From Rhodospirillaceae bacterium (GTDB lineage Bacteria > Pseudomonadota > Alphaproteobacteria > Kiloniellales > DSM-21159), in assembly GCA_029265995.1 (NCBI GenBank), contig JAJUFM010000018.1, positions 1-34,214 of the forward strand: a stretch of 34,214 nucleotides of DNA, read 5' to 3'. Position numbers and translations under genes: made by a program. Positions 14,779 to 22,637 of the stretch are shown here, in pieces. Within the stretch, counting starts at the first letter, position 1; every line of letters begins with the position of its first letter. Under the pieces are notes generated by a model that was given only the letters and a program-made list of their open reading frames with translations, had not been told where the DNA came from and did not search any database.

Positions 14779-17235
14779 GTGACAGCTTTACCCGCGCCGC
14801 TCCTGCCTGCGTCTTTCGCTGCCTGGTTCCAGTCCCGGAGCTGGGAGCCGCATGCGCATCAGCTCGAGCTGCTGGCCCACGCCCGCGACGGGCGATCGGC
14901 CCTATTGATCGCTCCGACCGGCGGTGGGAAGACGCTGGCCGGCTTTCTGCCCAGCCTGATCGAGCTTGCGGAGGAGCCCTCGGCGGGGCTGCATACGCTC
15001 TATGTTTCCCCGCTCAAGGCGCTGGCGGTGGATGTGGCGCGCAATCTCATGCGGCCGGTGGATGATCTCGGGCTCGACCTGGCAATTGAGACCCGCAGCG
15101 GCGATACGCCAGACAGCAAGCGACGGCGCCAGCGGGAGCGCCCGCCGCAGCTCCTGCTGACCACGCCGGAATCCCTCGCCTTGCTGCTCTCCTATCCGGA
15201 CGCTCCGCAGATCTTCGGCTCTTTGAAGGCGGTCATCGTCGATGAGATCCACGCACTAGCGCCCAACAAGCGCGGCGAATTGCTCGCTCTCGGCCTGGCG
15301 CGCCTGCAGCGCCTGGCGCCCGCTATGCGCAGGATCGGCCTCTCCGCCACGGTACGAGATGAGGCGGCGCTGCTCCGCTGGCTGTCGCCCGGTGGCGAAG
15401 ACGACGGACAGGTTGCGCTGGTAAGGGGCCAGGGCGGGGTCGAGCCGGAGATCGAGATCCTGACGAGCAAGGAGGCCCTGCCCTGGGCCGGCCACATGGC
15501 GCTCTATGCTTTGCCGGACGTCTATGAACGACTCTGTCGTGCGGGCACATCGCTGGTCTTCGTGAATACCCGCGCTCAGGCTGAGCTCGTCTTTCAGGAG
15601 CTCTGGCGCCTGAACGAGAAGGGGCTGGCCATCGGCCTGCATCACGGCAGCCTATCGGTGGAGCAGCGGCGCAGGGTGGAAGCCGCCATGGCGGAGGGGC
15701 GGCTGCGCGTGGTGGTCGCCACCTCCTCCCTGGATCTCGGGATCGACTGGGGGGATGTAGATCTGGTGATACAGGTAGGGGCCCCCAAGGGAGCCGCCCG
15801 ATTGCTGCAGCGCCTCGGCCGGGCCAATCATCGTCTCGATCGACCGAGCCGGGCCTTGTTGGTGCCCGGCAACCGCTTTGAGGTGCTGGAATGCCAAGCC
15901 GCCATTGAGGCCATCCGCGCCCACAGCCTTGACGGAGAAGAGGTGCGCGCCGGCGGCCTCGACGTCCTCGCGCAGCATATCCTGGGTATGGCCTGCTCTG
16001 CACCTTTCCGCGCGGAGGCGCTTTATGAGGAGATAACCTCCGCCCCGCCCTATGCGGATTTGAGGCGCTCGGACTTCGCCGCAGTTCTCGATTTTGTCGC
16101 CAGCGGCGGCTATGCGCTGCGCAGCTATGAACGCTTCCGGCGCCTAAAGCAGGATGACAAGGGCCGCTGGCGGGTGGCCGGCCCGGCGCACGTCCGCCGC
16201 TATCGTTTCAATCTCGGCGTGATCGTGGCGGCCCCGATGGTGAAGGTGCGCTTCAAGGGTTCGCAACGCGTCTTGGGCGAGGTGGAGGAGTACTTCATAC
16301 AGGGCCTGCGGCCCGGCGACAGCTTTATCTTCGCCGGCCAATTGCTGCGCTTCGAACGGCTCAGGGATATGGCGGCAGAGGTCAGCCGTGGCGGCAGCGG
16401 CGATCCACAGGTTCCTGCCTACATGGGCGGGCGGCTGCCGTTGTCGACGCACCTGGCGGAGCGGGTTCGGGGGCTGCTGGACGACCGTGACGCCTGGCGG
16501 GATTTTCCAGCTGCCGTGCAAGAATGGCTGCGCCTGCAGCTTTGGCGCTCGCGCCTGCCGCCACACGATGGGCTTCTGGTCGAAACCTTTCCACGCGGGG
16601 GTAAGCACTTTCTTGTCGCCTACTGCTTCGAGGGCAGAAATGCCCATCAGACCCTCGGCATGCTGCTGACCCGGCGCCTGGAGCGTGCTGGCTGCGGCCC
16701 CCTCGGCTTTGTCGCGACCGACTACGTGATCGCGGTCTGGTCCCTGCGTCCGCCGGAGGACATTGACGCGCTCTTCGCGCAGGACATGCTGGGCGACGAT
16801 CTGGAAGAGTGGATGGCCGAGTCTTCGCTGCTGCGCCGGACCTTCCGCAACGTTGCGGTCATTGCTGGCCTGATCGAGCGACGGGTACCGGGAGCCGAGA
16901 AGAACGCGCGCCAGGTCACCTTCAGCTCCGACCTGATCTATGACGTCCTGCGGCGCCACGAGCCCGGCCACGTGCTGTTGCGAGCAACCCGCGCCGATGC
17001 TGCCGGGGGGCTGACCGACATCGGGCGGTTGGGTGCCATGCTGGGGCGGATTCAGGGACGTATTTTGCACCGCGATCTCGACCGCGTCTCGCCTTTGGCA
17101 GTGCCCGTGCTGCTCGAGATCGGGCGCGAGCAGGTGCAAGGAACTGCCATTGACGAGCTACTTGATGAAGCGGCCAACGACCTGATTGCCGAAGCGACTG
17201 GCGGGGGAGAGGAGCAAGGGAAGCTGCCGCTCTAA
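14779..17235 (+). CDS. Lhr-type DEXH-box helicase (ligase-associated DNA damage response type)
   Basis: A superfamily 2 helicase of 818 residues from the GTG at 14779. Walker A is APTGGGKTLAGFLP (Lys51), motif II is DEIH at 155-158, motif III SAT at 189-191. TSSLDLGIDWGDVDLVIQVGAP and QRLGRANHR supply motifs V and VI. The remaining 450 residues match the Lhr core (winged helix and the domain with GMLLTRRLERAGCG and FVATDYVIAVWSLRPP), as in the ligase-associated branch common in alphaproteobacteria. It unwinds DNA or DNA-RNA hybrids with 3'-5' polarity in characterised relatives. The usual partners (ATP-dependent ligase, exonuclease, PdeM phosphoesterase) are not next to it, so it stands alone here. 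The frame is open upstream to 14683, but the extra residues overlap the promoter and look non-coding. Confidence 0.92.
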   Translation: MTALPAPLLPASFAAWFQSRSWEPHAHQLELLAHARDGRSALLIAPTGGGKTLAGFLPSLIELAEEPSAGLHTLYVSPLKALAVDVARNLMRPVDDLGLDLAIETRSGDTPDSKRRRQRERPPQLLLTTPESLALLLSYPDAPQIFGSLKAVIVDEIHALAPNKRGELLALGLARLQRLAPAMRRIGLSATVRDEAALLRWLSPGGEDDGQVALVRGQGGVEPEIEILTSKEALPWAGHMALYALPDVYERLCRAGTSLVFVNTRAQAELVFQELWRLNEKGLAIGLHHGSLSVEQRRRVEAAMAEGRLRVVVATSSLDLGIDWGDVDLVIQVGAPKGAARLLQRLGRANHRLDRPSRALLVPGNRFEVLECQAAIEAIRAHSLDGEEVRAGGLDVLAQHILGMACSAPFRAEALYEEITSAPPYADLRRSDFAAVLDFVASGGYALRSYERFRRLKQDDKGRWRVAGPAHVRRYRFNLGVIVAAPMVKVRFKGSQRVLGEVEEYFIQGLRPGDSFIFAGQLLRFERLRDMAAEVSRGGSGDPQVPAYMGGRLPLSTHLAERVRGLLDDRDAWRDFPAAVQEWLRLQLWRSRLPPHDGLLVETFPRGGKHFLVAYCFEGRNAHQTLGMLLTRRLERAGCGPLGFVATDYVIAVWSLRPPEDIDALFAQDMLGDDLEEWMAESSLLRRTFRNVAVIAGLIERRVPGAEKNARQVTFSSDLIYDVLRRHEPGHVLLRATRADAAGGLTDIGRLGAMLGRIQGRILHRDLDRVSPLAVPVLLEIGREQVQGTAIDELLDEAANDLIAEATGGGEEQGKLPL

Positions 17236-17244
17236 ACCTGCCCC

Positions 17245-17287
17245 CCGTTGGAAGGGCTATCACCAACGCCTCGTTGACTACCAACGG
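17245..17287 (+). promoter_or_regulatory. Four-armed leader with alternative hairpins
   Basis: Four short arms can pair in two mutually exclusive ways: 1 = CCGTTGG 17245-17251, 2 = CCAACG 17263-17268, 3 = CGTTG 17272-17276, 4 = CCAACGG 17281-17287. Either 1:2 plus 3:4, or 2:3 enclosed by 1:4. The stretch begins ten bases after the helicase stop and precedes the two-gene module at 17369. It may be a terminator without a T tract, an attenuator-like switch, or a processing site. The pairings are seen directly; a role is inferred. Confidence 0.35.
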
Positions 17288-17368
17288 CCGCCGAGCCACC
17301 TTGATAAGCAACAGCTTTGCGTACGGATGGTGATGCAGAGCCGTTCGCTCTAATGAGGAGGTCCAGCA

Positions 17369-17575
17369 ATGGTTGTTAAGCGCGTGGTGATTTTACCCTC
17401 AAGCCGCCCGCGTGCTTTTGACCATATTTCGATGCCGGACGGGAGTGATGCACTTGTTCTCAGGCGTGACGTTCATGAGAAGGCGCTGAAATCTACTAAA
17501 GAAAAAATGGGACAGATTATGAAGTCCCTTAAGGAGGGGGGTAATGATCCGAGAGGAGCTGGAAAAGCAGCCTGA
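17369..17575 (+). CDS. Hypothetical 68-residue basic protein
   Basis: I do not recognise this protein. It is small and basic, with a predicted short beta start (VVKRVVILPSS), a stretch SMPDGSDALVLRRDVHEKAL that could be a strand-turn-helix, then a Lys-rich helix and a Gly-rich tail. It has no signal peptide or membrane segment. The start is firm: a near-perfect ribosome binding site GAGGAGGT lies at 17355-17362, six bases before the ATG. Its last 32 bases overlap the next gene in another frame, a strong sign of translational coupling. Base composition is visibly more AT-rich than its neighbours, suggesting recent acquisition. It might be a soluble partner of the downstream membrane protein. 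Confidence 0.75.
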   Translation: MVVKRVVILPSSRPRAFDHISMPDGSDALVLRRDVHEKALKSTKEKMGQIMKSLKEGGNDPRGAGKAA

Positions 17576-18065
17576 ACCGCACGCGTCTCAAACTGCAGCG
17601 CCACAGCCTGACTACAACACCGTCTTTCAACAACTGGTCAGCGAGGCCGATCCTGCTGAAAAGCAGCTGATCGGCCTCGTTGCTTATGGGCTTTACAAGG
17701 TCAGTAAGCGCGAGTGGGTCATGACATTCAGGGCGGAGAATGATGGTAATAAGCCATCCGAGGCCGATCAGACTGCCTTTGCTCGCGGGCAAACCAACAC
17801 GATCCTTGATGGCTACCGATCACAAGCTGCAGAGCTCGTTGCCGGATACGCGAATGCAGTTTTGGAAGGGGAACGCCCACGTATTTACAAAGAAGCGATC
17901 GCAGGATCTTTCATGCGCTCGTTTTGGCCGTCTTTGGCTGCGTCAACCGCGTTCGCCGCTATCCTAAGTCTTATTGTGATCATCGCTGCCATCAACGGCG
18001 TTGGTCTTCCCGTCCAGCTGAACGTCACCAGCGATCAGATCGCGCCTCAAGCGCCACAAAAATGA
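17544..18065 (+). CDS. Hypothetical membrane-anchored protein (173 aa)
   Basis: Not assignable to a family I can name with confidence. The cytoplasmic part (about 1-125) is mostly helical and polar, with a notable segment EKQLIGLVAYGLYKVSKREW (39-58) followed by acidic and Gln-rich helices. A single hydrophobic helix (about 130-152, rich in Ala and Ile) comes near the C-terminus, then a tail of about 20 residues ending PQAPQK. This gives a C-tail-anchored topology. The start is set by AAGGAGG at 17531-17537, six bases before the ATG and inside the preceding gene. GC content is below that of the neighbours. With the 68-residue protein it forms a compact two-gene unit; similar anchored proteins occur near mobile or defence genes, but nothing in the sequence proves that here. 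Confidence 0.8.
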   Translation: MIREELEKQPEPHASQTAAPQPDYNTVFQQLVSEADPAEKQLIGLVAYGLYKVSKREWVMTFRAENDGNKPSEADQTAFARGQTNTILDGYRSQAAELVAGYANAVLEGERPRIYKEAIAGSFMRSFWPSLAASTAFAAILSLIVIIAAINGVGLPVQLNVTSDQIAPQAPQK

Positions 18066-18111
18066 GTTTTACCTCAAACTCTAAGCTGAAAAGCCGGGAG
18101 CCCTGCGGTTC

Positions 18112-19125
18112 TTAGCTCGATGAAGCTGCACTTTCACCCGCAGCGAACTCCGCCAGCACCGGGGCGTGGAAGGAGTGGGGGCTGCCGGTCGGGAGGGCAC
18201 CTTGGTCGTAGAGTGCCTCGTTGTGGATTTCGCAGCGGATGAAGCGCCCGGCCAGGGAAGGACTGGCGAGGAGGTGGTCGTAGAGCGATCGCCTCCCGTT
18301 GTAGAGCAGGGAAAAGCGCTGTTCAGGGGACAGGCTGCGGGTGAGGGAAAGGAGTTCGCGACCAGCCAGCGCGGGCGCTTCCACGTCACTGGCTGCGCCG
18401 CGGAGGATGCGGACCGGTACTTCTCCTTCCTCGGCGTTCAGGTCGCCTGCCACCAGTACTAGGGCGTCGGGTTCGAGATCCAGCAGCTCTTCCACAACGA
18501 GGCGAGCCTCCAGAGCCTGGCCGGCGCGCTTCATGCTCGCCAGGTAGAAGCCCTCGGCCCAGCCTGCCACACTGTTCCAGACGCCGTCCGCCCGCTGTCC
18601 AGGAACAGGTGCCGCCAGCGGCGCCCTCAGATGGAGGTTGATCAGGTGAAGAGGCCGCTCGTCCGGGAGATTGACGGTTGCGCGTAGCAGTGGCCGGTCC
18701 CATTGGAGCTCCGTTTCCGATCCGTAGGGGCGTCCGGTGGCCAGAGACATCCGCAGCGGCGGTACAAGGCGGTGATGAAGGCTTTCCCAGGCAACCAGCG
18801 GCCAGCGAGAAAGGATGACGAGATTGTGCCGATCGGCGGGGCGCCGCCCGCTCAGACCCAGGGAAACCGCCCGGTGGAACTTGGCATAGCTGGTGTCCTC
18901 CAGGAGCCTGTCCAAGGCTTCTACGCGGCGATGGACGTCGCCGTCCTCAGCTTCACTGCGCTGCGCATCGACCTCCTGGAGGCAAAGAATGTCAGCGCGT
19001 AGGCGCTGCAGCTGTGGCCGCAGGATAGCAAGTCGCTCTGAAAGAGGGGCCGTTGGCTCCTTCTCCGTGCCAAGGCTTTCAAGATTGAAGGTGGCAAAGC
19101 GAAGAGGGCGGGTCCTGTCGATCAT
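18112..19125 (-). CDS. Endonuclease/exonuclease/phosphatase (EEP) family protein
   Basis: A 337-residue member of the EEP (DNase I-like) superfamily of metal-dependent phosphodiesterases. The characteristic residues are present: Asn14 in RFATFNLESLG, Glu51 in LCLQEVDA, Asp and Asn in VLVAGDLNAEEGEVP, and a final His in SPHSFHAPVLAEF. There is no signal peptide, so the enzyme is probably cytoplasmic. The substrate (DNA, phospholipid or small phosphate ester) cannot be told. It begins 21 bases after rppH on the same strand and probably shares its transcript, which could hint at RNA or nucleotide metabolism. Its stop lies 46 bases from the converging membrane-protein gene. Confidence 0.88.
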   Translation of the reverse strand: MIDRTRPLRFATFNLESLGTEKEPTAPLSERLAILRPQLQRLRADILCLQEVDAQRSEAEDGDVHRRVEALDRLLEDTSYAKFHRAVSLGLSGRRPADRHNLVILSRWPLVAWESLHHRLVPPLRMSLATGRPYGSETELQWDRPLLRATVNLPDERPLHLINLHLRAPLAAPVPGQRADGVWNSVAGWAEGFYLASMKRAGQALEARLVVEELLDLEPDALVLVAGDLNAEEGEVPVRILRGAASDVEAPALAGRELLSLTRSLSPEQRFSLLYNGRRSLYDHLLASPSLAGRFIRCEIHNEALYDQGALPTGSPHSFHAPVLAEFAAGESAASSS

Positions 19126-19146
19126 GGTGGACCCGCCCGCATTTCC

Positions 19147-19677
19147 TCAATCTTCCACGGGCTGCAGCAGCAGGGGGCGGAACTCCTCCAGGAGCTGAGC
19201 GTACAGTGCTCTCTTGAAGGGTACGATCAGGTTTGGGAGTTCTTCGAAGTCTGCCCAACACCAGTCGGAAAACTCCGGGTGCTGGCCATTGATGTCGATA
19301 TCCGCGTCCGTCCCGAGGAAGCGCATCGCGAACCATTTCTGCGTCTGCCCACGGTAGCGACCCTTCCAAAGCTTCGGCACCAGGTCGCTCGGGAGGTCGT
19401 AGCTGATCCAGTCGGTTTCTGCGAGAATCCTGGCCTTATCGGTGCCGATCTCCTCCTTCATCTCGCGAAAGGCCGTCTGCCGCGGATCCTCATCTGGATC
19501 GATGCCGCCCTGTGGCATTTGCCAAGCTGCGGTCTTCATGTCGAGACGCTGGGCGACAAACACCTTGTTCTGTGCGTTGAGGAGCATGACGCCAACGCCC
19601 CGGCGATAGGGGAGGGCAGCGATCTCCTCATCACTCATGGTGCGCTGGGCCGCAGGATCGTAGGCAGCTTCGCTCAT
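19147..19677 (-). CDS. rppH: RNA pyrophosphohydrolase
   Basis: RppH removes pyrophosphate from the 5' end of mRNAs and so starts RNase E-dependent decay. The 176-residue protein carries the Nudix box GGIDPDEDPRQTAF...REMKEEIG at about 57-78, with the catalytic glutamates, and the RppH motifs GVGVMLLN, WQMPQGG and KWFAMRFLG. The extra 20-25 residues at the N-terminus (before LPYRRGVGVML) are longer than in E. coli, and a second ATG at 19638 could be the real start; neither has a clear ribosome binding site. It follows ctpA after 131 bases; envC-ctpA-rppH is a familiar order in alphaproteobacteria. Confidence 0.95.
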   Translation of the reverse strand: MSEAAYDPAAQRTMSDEEIAALPYRRGVGVMLLNAQNKVFVAQRLDMKTAAWQMPQGGIDPDEDPRQTAFREMKEEIGTDKARILAETDWISYDLPSDLVPKLWKGRYRGQTQKWFAMRFLGTDADIDINGQHPEFSDWCWADFEELPNLIVPFKRALYAQLLEEFRPLLLQPVED

Positions 19678-19752
19678 GGCTGTACTTCGGTTTCGTTCCG
19701 GAAATTCATCATAGTATGTACTCGGTGCCGAGCCGCGCGCGGAGGCGCCGAA

Positions 19753-19799
19753 CCCCTTCTGCGGTTCGCTGACGAACCAGCGGAGAGCTGAAGAAGGGG
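19753..19799. repeat. Nested inverted repeat between ctpA and rppH
   Basis: Outer arms CCCCTTCT (19753-19760) and AGAAGGGG (19792-19799) enclose an inner perfect hairpin, GGTTCG (19763-19768), loop CTGA, CGAACC (19773-19778). It starts ten bases beyond the ctpA stop in the direction of transcription. There is no T tract, so it may be an mRNA 3'-end stabiliser or a partial terminator lowering expression of rppH and the EEP gene. Confidence 0.5.
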
Positions 19800-19808
19800 C
19801 TGCGGGCG

Positions 19809-21152
19809 CTAATTGACGGTGTTCTGACTGAACAGCGCCAACCCGCGCAGAAGGTCGAGCGCCCGCGCCAGCTGATAGTCAGTCATGGCGCCTTCCTCTG
19901 GTCCCGCTGTGCTGTCGGACACGGGAGTCTCGCCCTCTTGCCCTTCTTCTTCATCTTCCGGCGTCTCCTCGACGGGATCGGTCGGCTCAATCACACTCTG
20001 TTCGCCTTCGCCCTCCAGATGGCGGCGCAGGTCGGCCTCGCGCCGTTGACGCTGCTGTTCGGCAGTCGTGACGGTCGCTTGCTCGACCAGAATGTCGGGT
20101 TCGATCCCCTTGGCCTGGATCGAGCGGCCTGAGGGCGTGTAGTAGCGCGCGGTCGTCAGCCGCATGGCACCTTCGGCCCCGAGGGGGATCACGGTTTGCA
20201 CCGATCCCTTGCCGAAGGAGGGGACGCCCATCACGATCGCGCGCCGATGATCCTGGAGCGCACCAGCGACAATTTCAGAAGCCGAGGCCGATCCACCGTT
20301 GATCAGCACGACAATCGGCAAGCCGTTGGTCCGATCGCCGTCGGTCGCGTTCCAGCGCTGGGAATCCTCGTCATGGCGCCCGCGGGTGGAGACGATTTCG
20401 CCGCGATCCAGGAAGAGGTCTGTCACGCTGATCGCTTCGTCCAGAAGGCCGCCGGGGTTGTTGCGCAGATCCAGAACGAAGCCTTCCAGCTTGTCCCCCA
20501 GTTCCTCTTCGATTTCAGCGATGGCCTCTTCCAACCCCGGGGTCGTCTGCTCGGTGAAGGAAGTGATGCGAAGGTAGCCGATGTTGCCTTCGGTGCGATG
20601 CCGTACCGATTGCACCCGGATGATGTCGCGGATGATCTCAAGATCGAAGGGTTCTTCCTCGCCGCGACGGATCGTGACGGTAATGGTGCTGTCCACCGGG
20701 CCGCGCATAAGGTCGACCGCCTCGCTGAGGGTCAGCCCCATGACCGGCTCGTTGTCGATGTGCGTAATGAAGTCTCCGGCCTGAACTCCAGCGCGAAAGG
20801 CGGGCGTATCGTCGATCGGAGAAACCACCTTTACCAGGCCATTCTCCATGGTGACCTCGATGCCGAGGCCGCCGAACTCGCCCCGGGTTTGCGTCCGCAT
20901 TTCACGAAAGCTATCGGGATCGAGATAGCCCGAATGAGGGTCCAGGTCCGTCAGCATCCCGCGAATGGCGGCCGCGATGAGTTCCTCGTCGGTGACCTCC
21001 TCGACGAAGTCCGCGCGCACCCGTTCGAACACCTCACCGAACAGCTTCAGGTGGCGATAGGTGTCCGCTTCCTGTGCCTGCAGGGGGAGAGGAGCCAGTA
21101 GCAGGATGAGCAGCAGGCTCGCCGCCGCTGTGGTCTTTCTGAGAATCTGCAT
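19809..21152 (-). CDS. ctpA: C-terminal processing serine protease (S41 family)
   Basis: A periplasmic tail-specific protease of 447 residues. It has a signal peptide (about 1-27), an N-terminal helical region with the DPHSGYLDPD motif, a PDZ domain (about 95-165) and the S41 catalytic core. The catalytic Ser lies in NGGSASASEIVAGAL (about Ser292) and the Lys in FGKGSVQT (Lys315). An unusual acidic, low-complexity C-terminal stretch (Glu, Asp, Pro, Thr rich, about 375-420) follows. In other proteobacteria Ctp proteases trim peptidoglycan hydrolases and lipoproteins. Its ATG overlaps the envC stop (TGATG), so the division-related activator and this protease are made together, which suggests a common role in wall remodelling. 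Confidence 0.95.
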   Translation of the reverse strand: MQILRKTTAAASLLLILLLAPLPLQAQEADTYRHLKLFGEVFERVRADFVEEVTDEELIAAAIRGMLTDLDPHSGYLDPDSFREMRTQTRGEFGGLGIEVTMENGLVKVVSPIDDTPAFRAGVQAGDFITHIDNEPVMGLTLSEAVDLMRGPVDSTITVTIRRGEEEPFDLEIIRDIIRVQSVRHRTEGNIGYLRITSFTEQTTPGLEEAIAEIEEELGDKLEGFVLDLRNNPGGLLDEAISVTDLFLDRGEIVSTRGRHDEDSQRWNATDGDRTNGLPIVVLINGGSASASEIVAGALQDHRRAIVMGVPSFGKGSVQTVIPLGAEGAMRLTTARYYTPSGRSIQAKGIEPDILVEQATVTTAEQQRQRREADLRRHLEGEGEQSVIEPTDPVEETPEDEEEGQEGETPVSDSTAGPEEGAMTDYQLARALDLLRGLALFSQNTVN

Positions 21153-22534
21153 CAGCCTCGCGCCTTGGTGCCGGAGTCAGCCAGCCAGGGTAGGGGATCC
21201 ACGGGTTGTCCGCCACGGCGCAGCTCAAGGTACAGCTCCTTGCCGCGGCTACCTTCAGCGGACATCGATCCCACGGGTTCTCCGGCCATGACCCATTGGC
21301 CCTTGGCCGCCGTCAAACGACCCAGACCAGCAAGCAGGGAATGATATCGCCCGTCGTGCTCTATGATCAAGATCAGCCCATACCTTCGGAATTCGCCGGC
21401 GTAGGCTACACGACCATCGAAGGGCGCGACAACCTGCGCCCCGGCTCTGGTTTCTATCACCAGCCCCTGAGAAGTGATCGTTTCGCCGTGCGTGTCGCCG
21501 AAGCCGGCCGCGATCCGCCCCTGTGCCGGCAGGACGAGCAGTGCGGCAGGCTCGGCAGGTAGCGAGCGGGCGCCCTCCGGCGGCTCGCTCCGTCGAACTG
21601 CCTGTTGGCGCTCCGCGGCTTCTGCCTCGGCGGCGGATGCTGCTGCTGCGGCTGCCTCTGCCTGTGCCTGGCGCTGTGCGTCCGCTCGCGCTTCTTCGGC
21701 CTCTTGGCGCGCCGCTTCTCGCAGTGCGCGGGCGCGGGCTGCTGCTTCGGCCGCCAAACGTGCTTCTTCCGCGCGTCGCTGGCGCTCTCGCTCCGCTTCT
21801 GCCTCAAGCTGCTCGATCAGCTGTCTCAGGCTTTCAGCTTCTCGCGCCGTCGTGGTAGCTCGCTCTTCCGCGGCTTCCTGGGCAGTCGTCGTGCCGCCCA
21901 GCACCTCCTGGCGTCTGGCTGTCAGCTCGGCGAGGCGCTGCTGCTCCGCCTCCAGTTCCCGGGCCTGCGCAGTCAGCGCTTTTCGCTCCTGCTCGGCGCC
22001 GGCGCGCGCAACGACATAGCGGTCGTAAAGCGCGCTGTATCGCTGTGCTCGGTCCGTGAGTGCCGGCACCGCGCCGCTGAGCAGGTGAGCCGCTCGCAAG
22101 GCGTCCAGTGGATGGCCGCGCGTCGTCAGCGCTGCTTCCGGTGGCAGAAGCCTTAGCCGCTGCAAGGCGGCCAGGGAGTCCGCCAGACGCAAGCGCTCCC
22201 GTCGCAGTGCTTCCGCCATCCGCAATTCGGTGGTGCTGAAGACGGCAACCGCCAGTTCGCCGGCGCTTATAGCGGCTTCAAGTTGCTGTACCCGGGCCGC
22301 TGTCTCGGTGCTTTCCCGACGCAGCTCCTCGAGGCTCCGCCGCAGGCTCTCCGCCTCGGCTGCCAGGTCAGCGGCTCGCCGACGCTCGCTTTCCAGCCGC
22401 TCCTCCAGTTCCTGCAGCTCTTGGCGAGCTCGATCCTCTTCCTGGGCGGCCGTGGGGGCCACCAGAAGCAATGGGCTTACAAGGCAGCAGGCCAGAACCA
22501 CCGCACGAGAGAGTTGCTGGAGATGACGGCGCAT
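21152..22534 (-). CDS. envC: EnvC-type murein hydrolase activator with degenerate LytM domain
   Basis: A 460-residue periplasmic protein: signal peptide (about 1-30), two long coiled-coil regions rich in Glu, Arg, Ala and Gln (about 35-310) and a C-terminal LytM/M23 domain (332-460). The zinc ligands of active M23 peptidases are missing: where HxxGxD is expected the sequence reads SQGLVIET, and the HxH motif is replaced by HSLLAGL. A dead LytM domain is the hallmark of EnvC, which activates amidases at the septum instead of cutting peptidoglycan itself. I chose the ATG at 22534, preceded by TTTAGG and followed by an arginine start and a signal peptide. The open frame extends to 22768, but that part would overlap the regulator gene. 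Confidence 0.92.
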   Translation of the reverse strand: MRRHLQQLSRAVVLACCLVSPLLLVAPTAAQEEDRARQELQELEERLESERRRAADLAAEAESLRRSLEELRRESTETAARVQQLEAAISAGELAVAVFSTTELRMAEALRRERLRLADSLAALQRLRLLPPEAALTTRGHPLDALRAAHLLSGAVPALTDRAQRYSALYDRYVVARAGAEQERKALTAQARELEAEQQRLAELTARRQEVLGGTTTAQEAAEERATTTAREAESLRQLIEQLEAEAERERQRRAEEARLAAEAAARARALREAARQEAEEARADAQRQAQAEAAAAAASAAEAEAAERQQAVRRSEPPEGARSLPAEPAALLVLPAQGRIAAGFGDTHGETITSQGLVIETRAGAQVVAPFDGRVAYAGEFRRYGLILIIEHDGRYHSLLAGLGRLTAAKGQWVMAGEPVGSMSAEGSRGKELYLELRRGGQPVDPLPWLADSGTKARG

Positions 22535-22637
22535 GTGCCGCAACCTAAAGCAGATCGTACCCTGACGGAACGGCCTCACGGCTGTGTCGCTCCGCCAAGG
22601 CGGAAGTACCCGCGGCCTGAGAGGTGCGAGAGCGTGG

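Noticed and set aside
16144..17139. Long open frame on the minus strand (331 codons)
   Set aside because: Antisense to the helicase C-terminal half, whose conserved motifs are intact on the plus strand.
20196..21101. Open frame on the plus strand (301 codons)
   Set aside because: Shadow of ctpA; no recognisable protein features.
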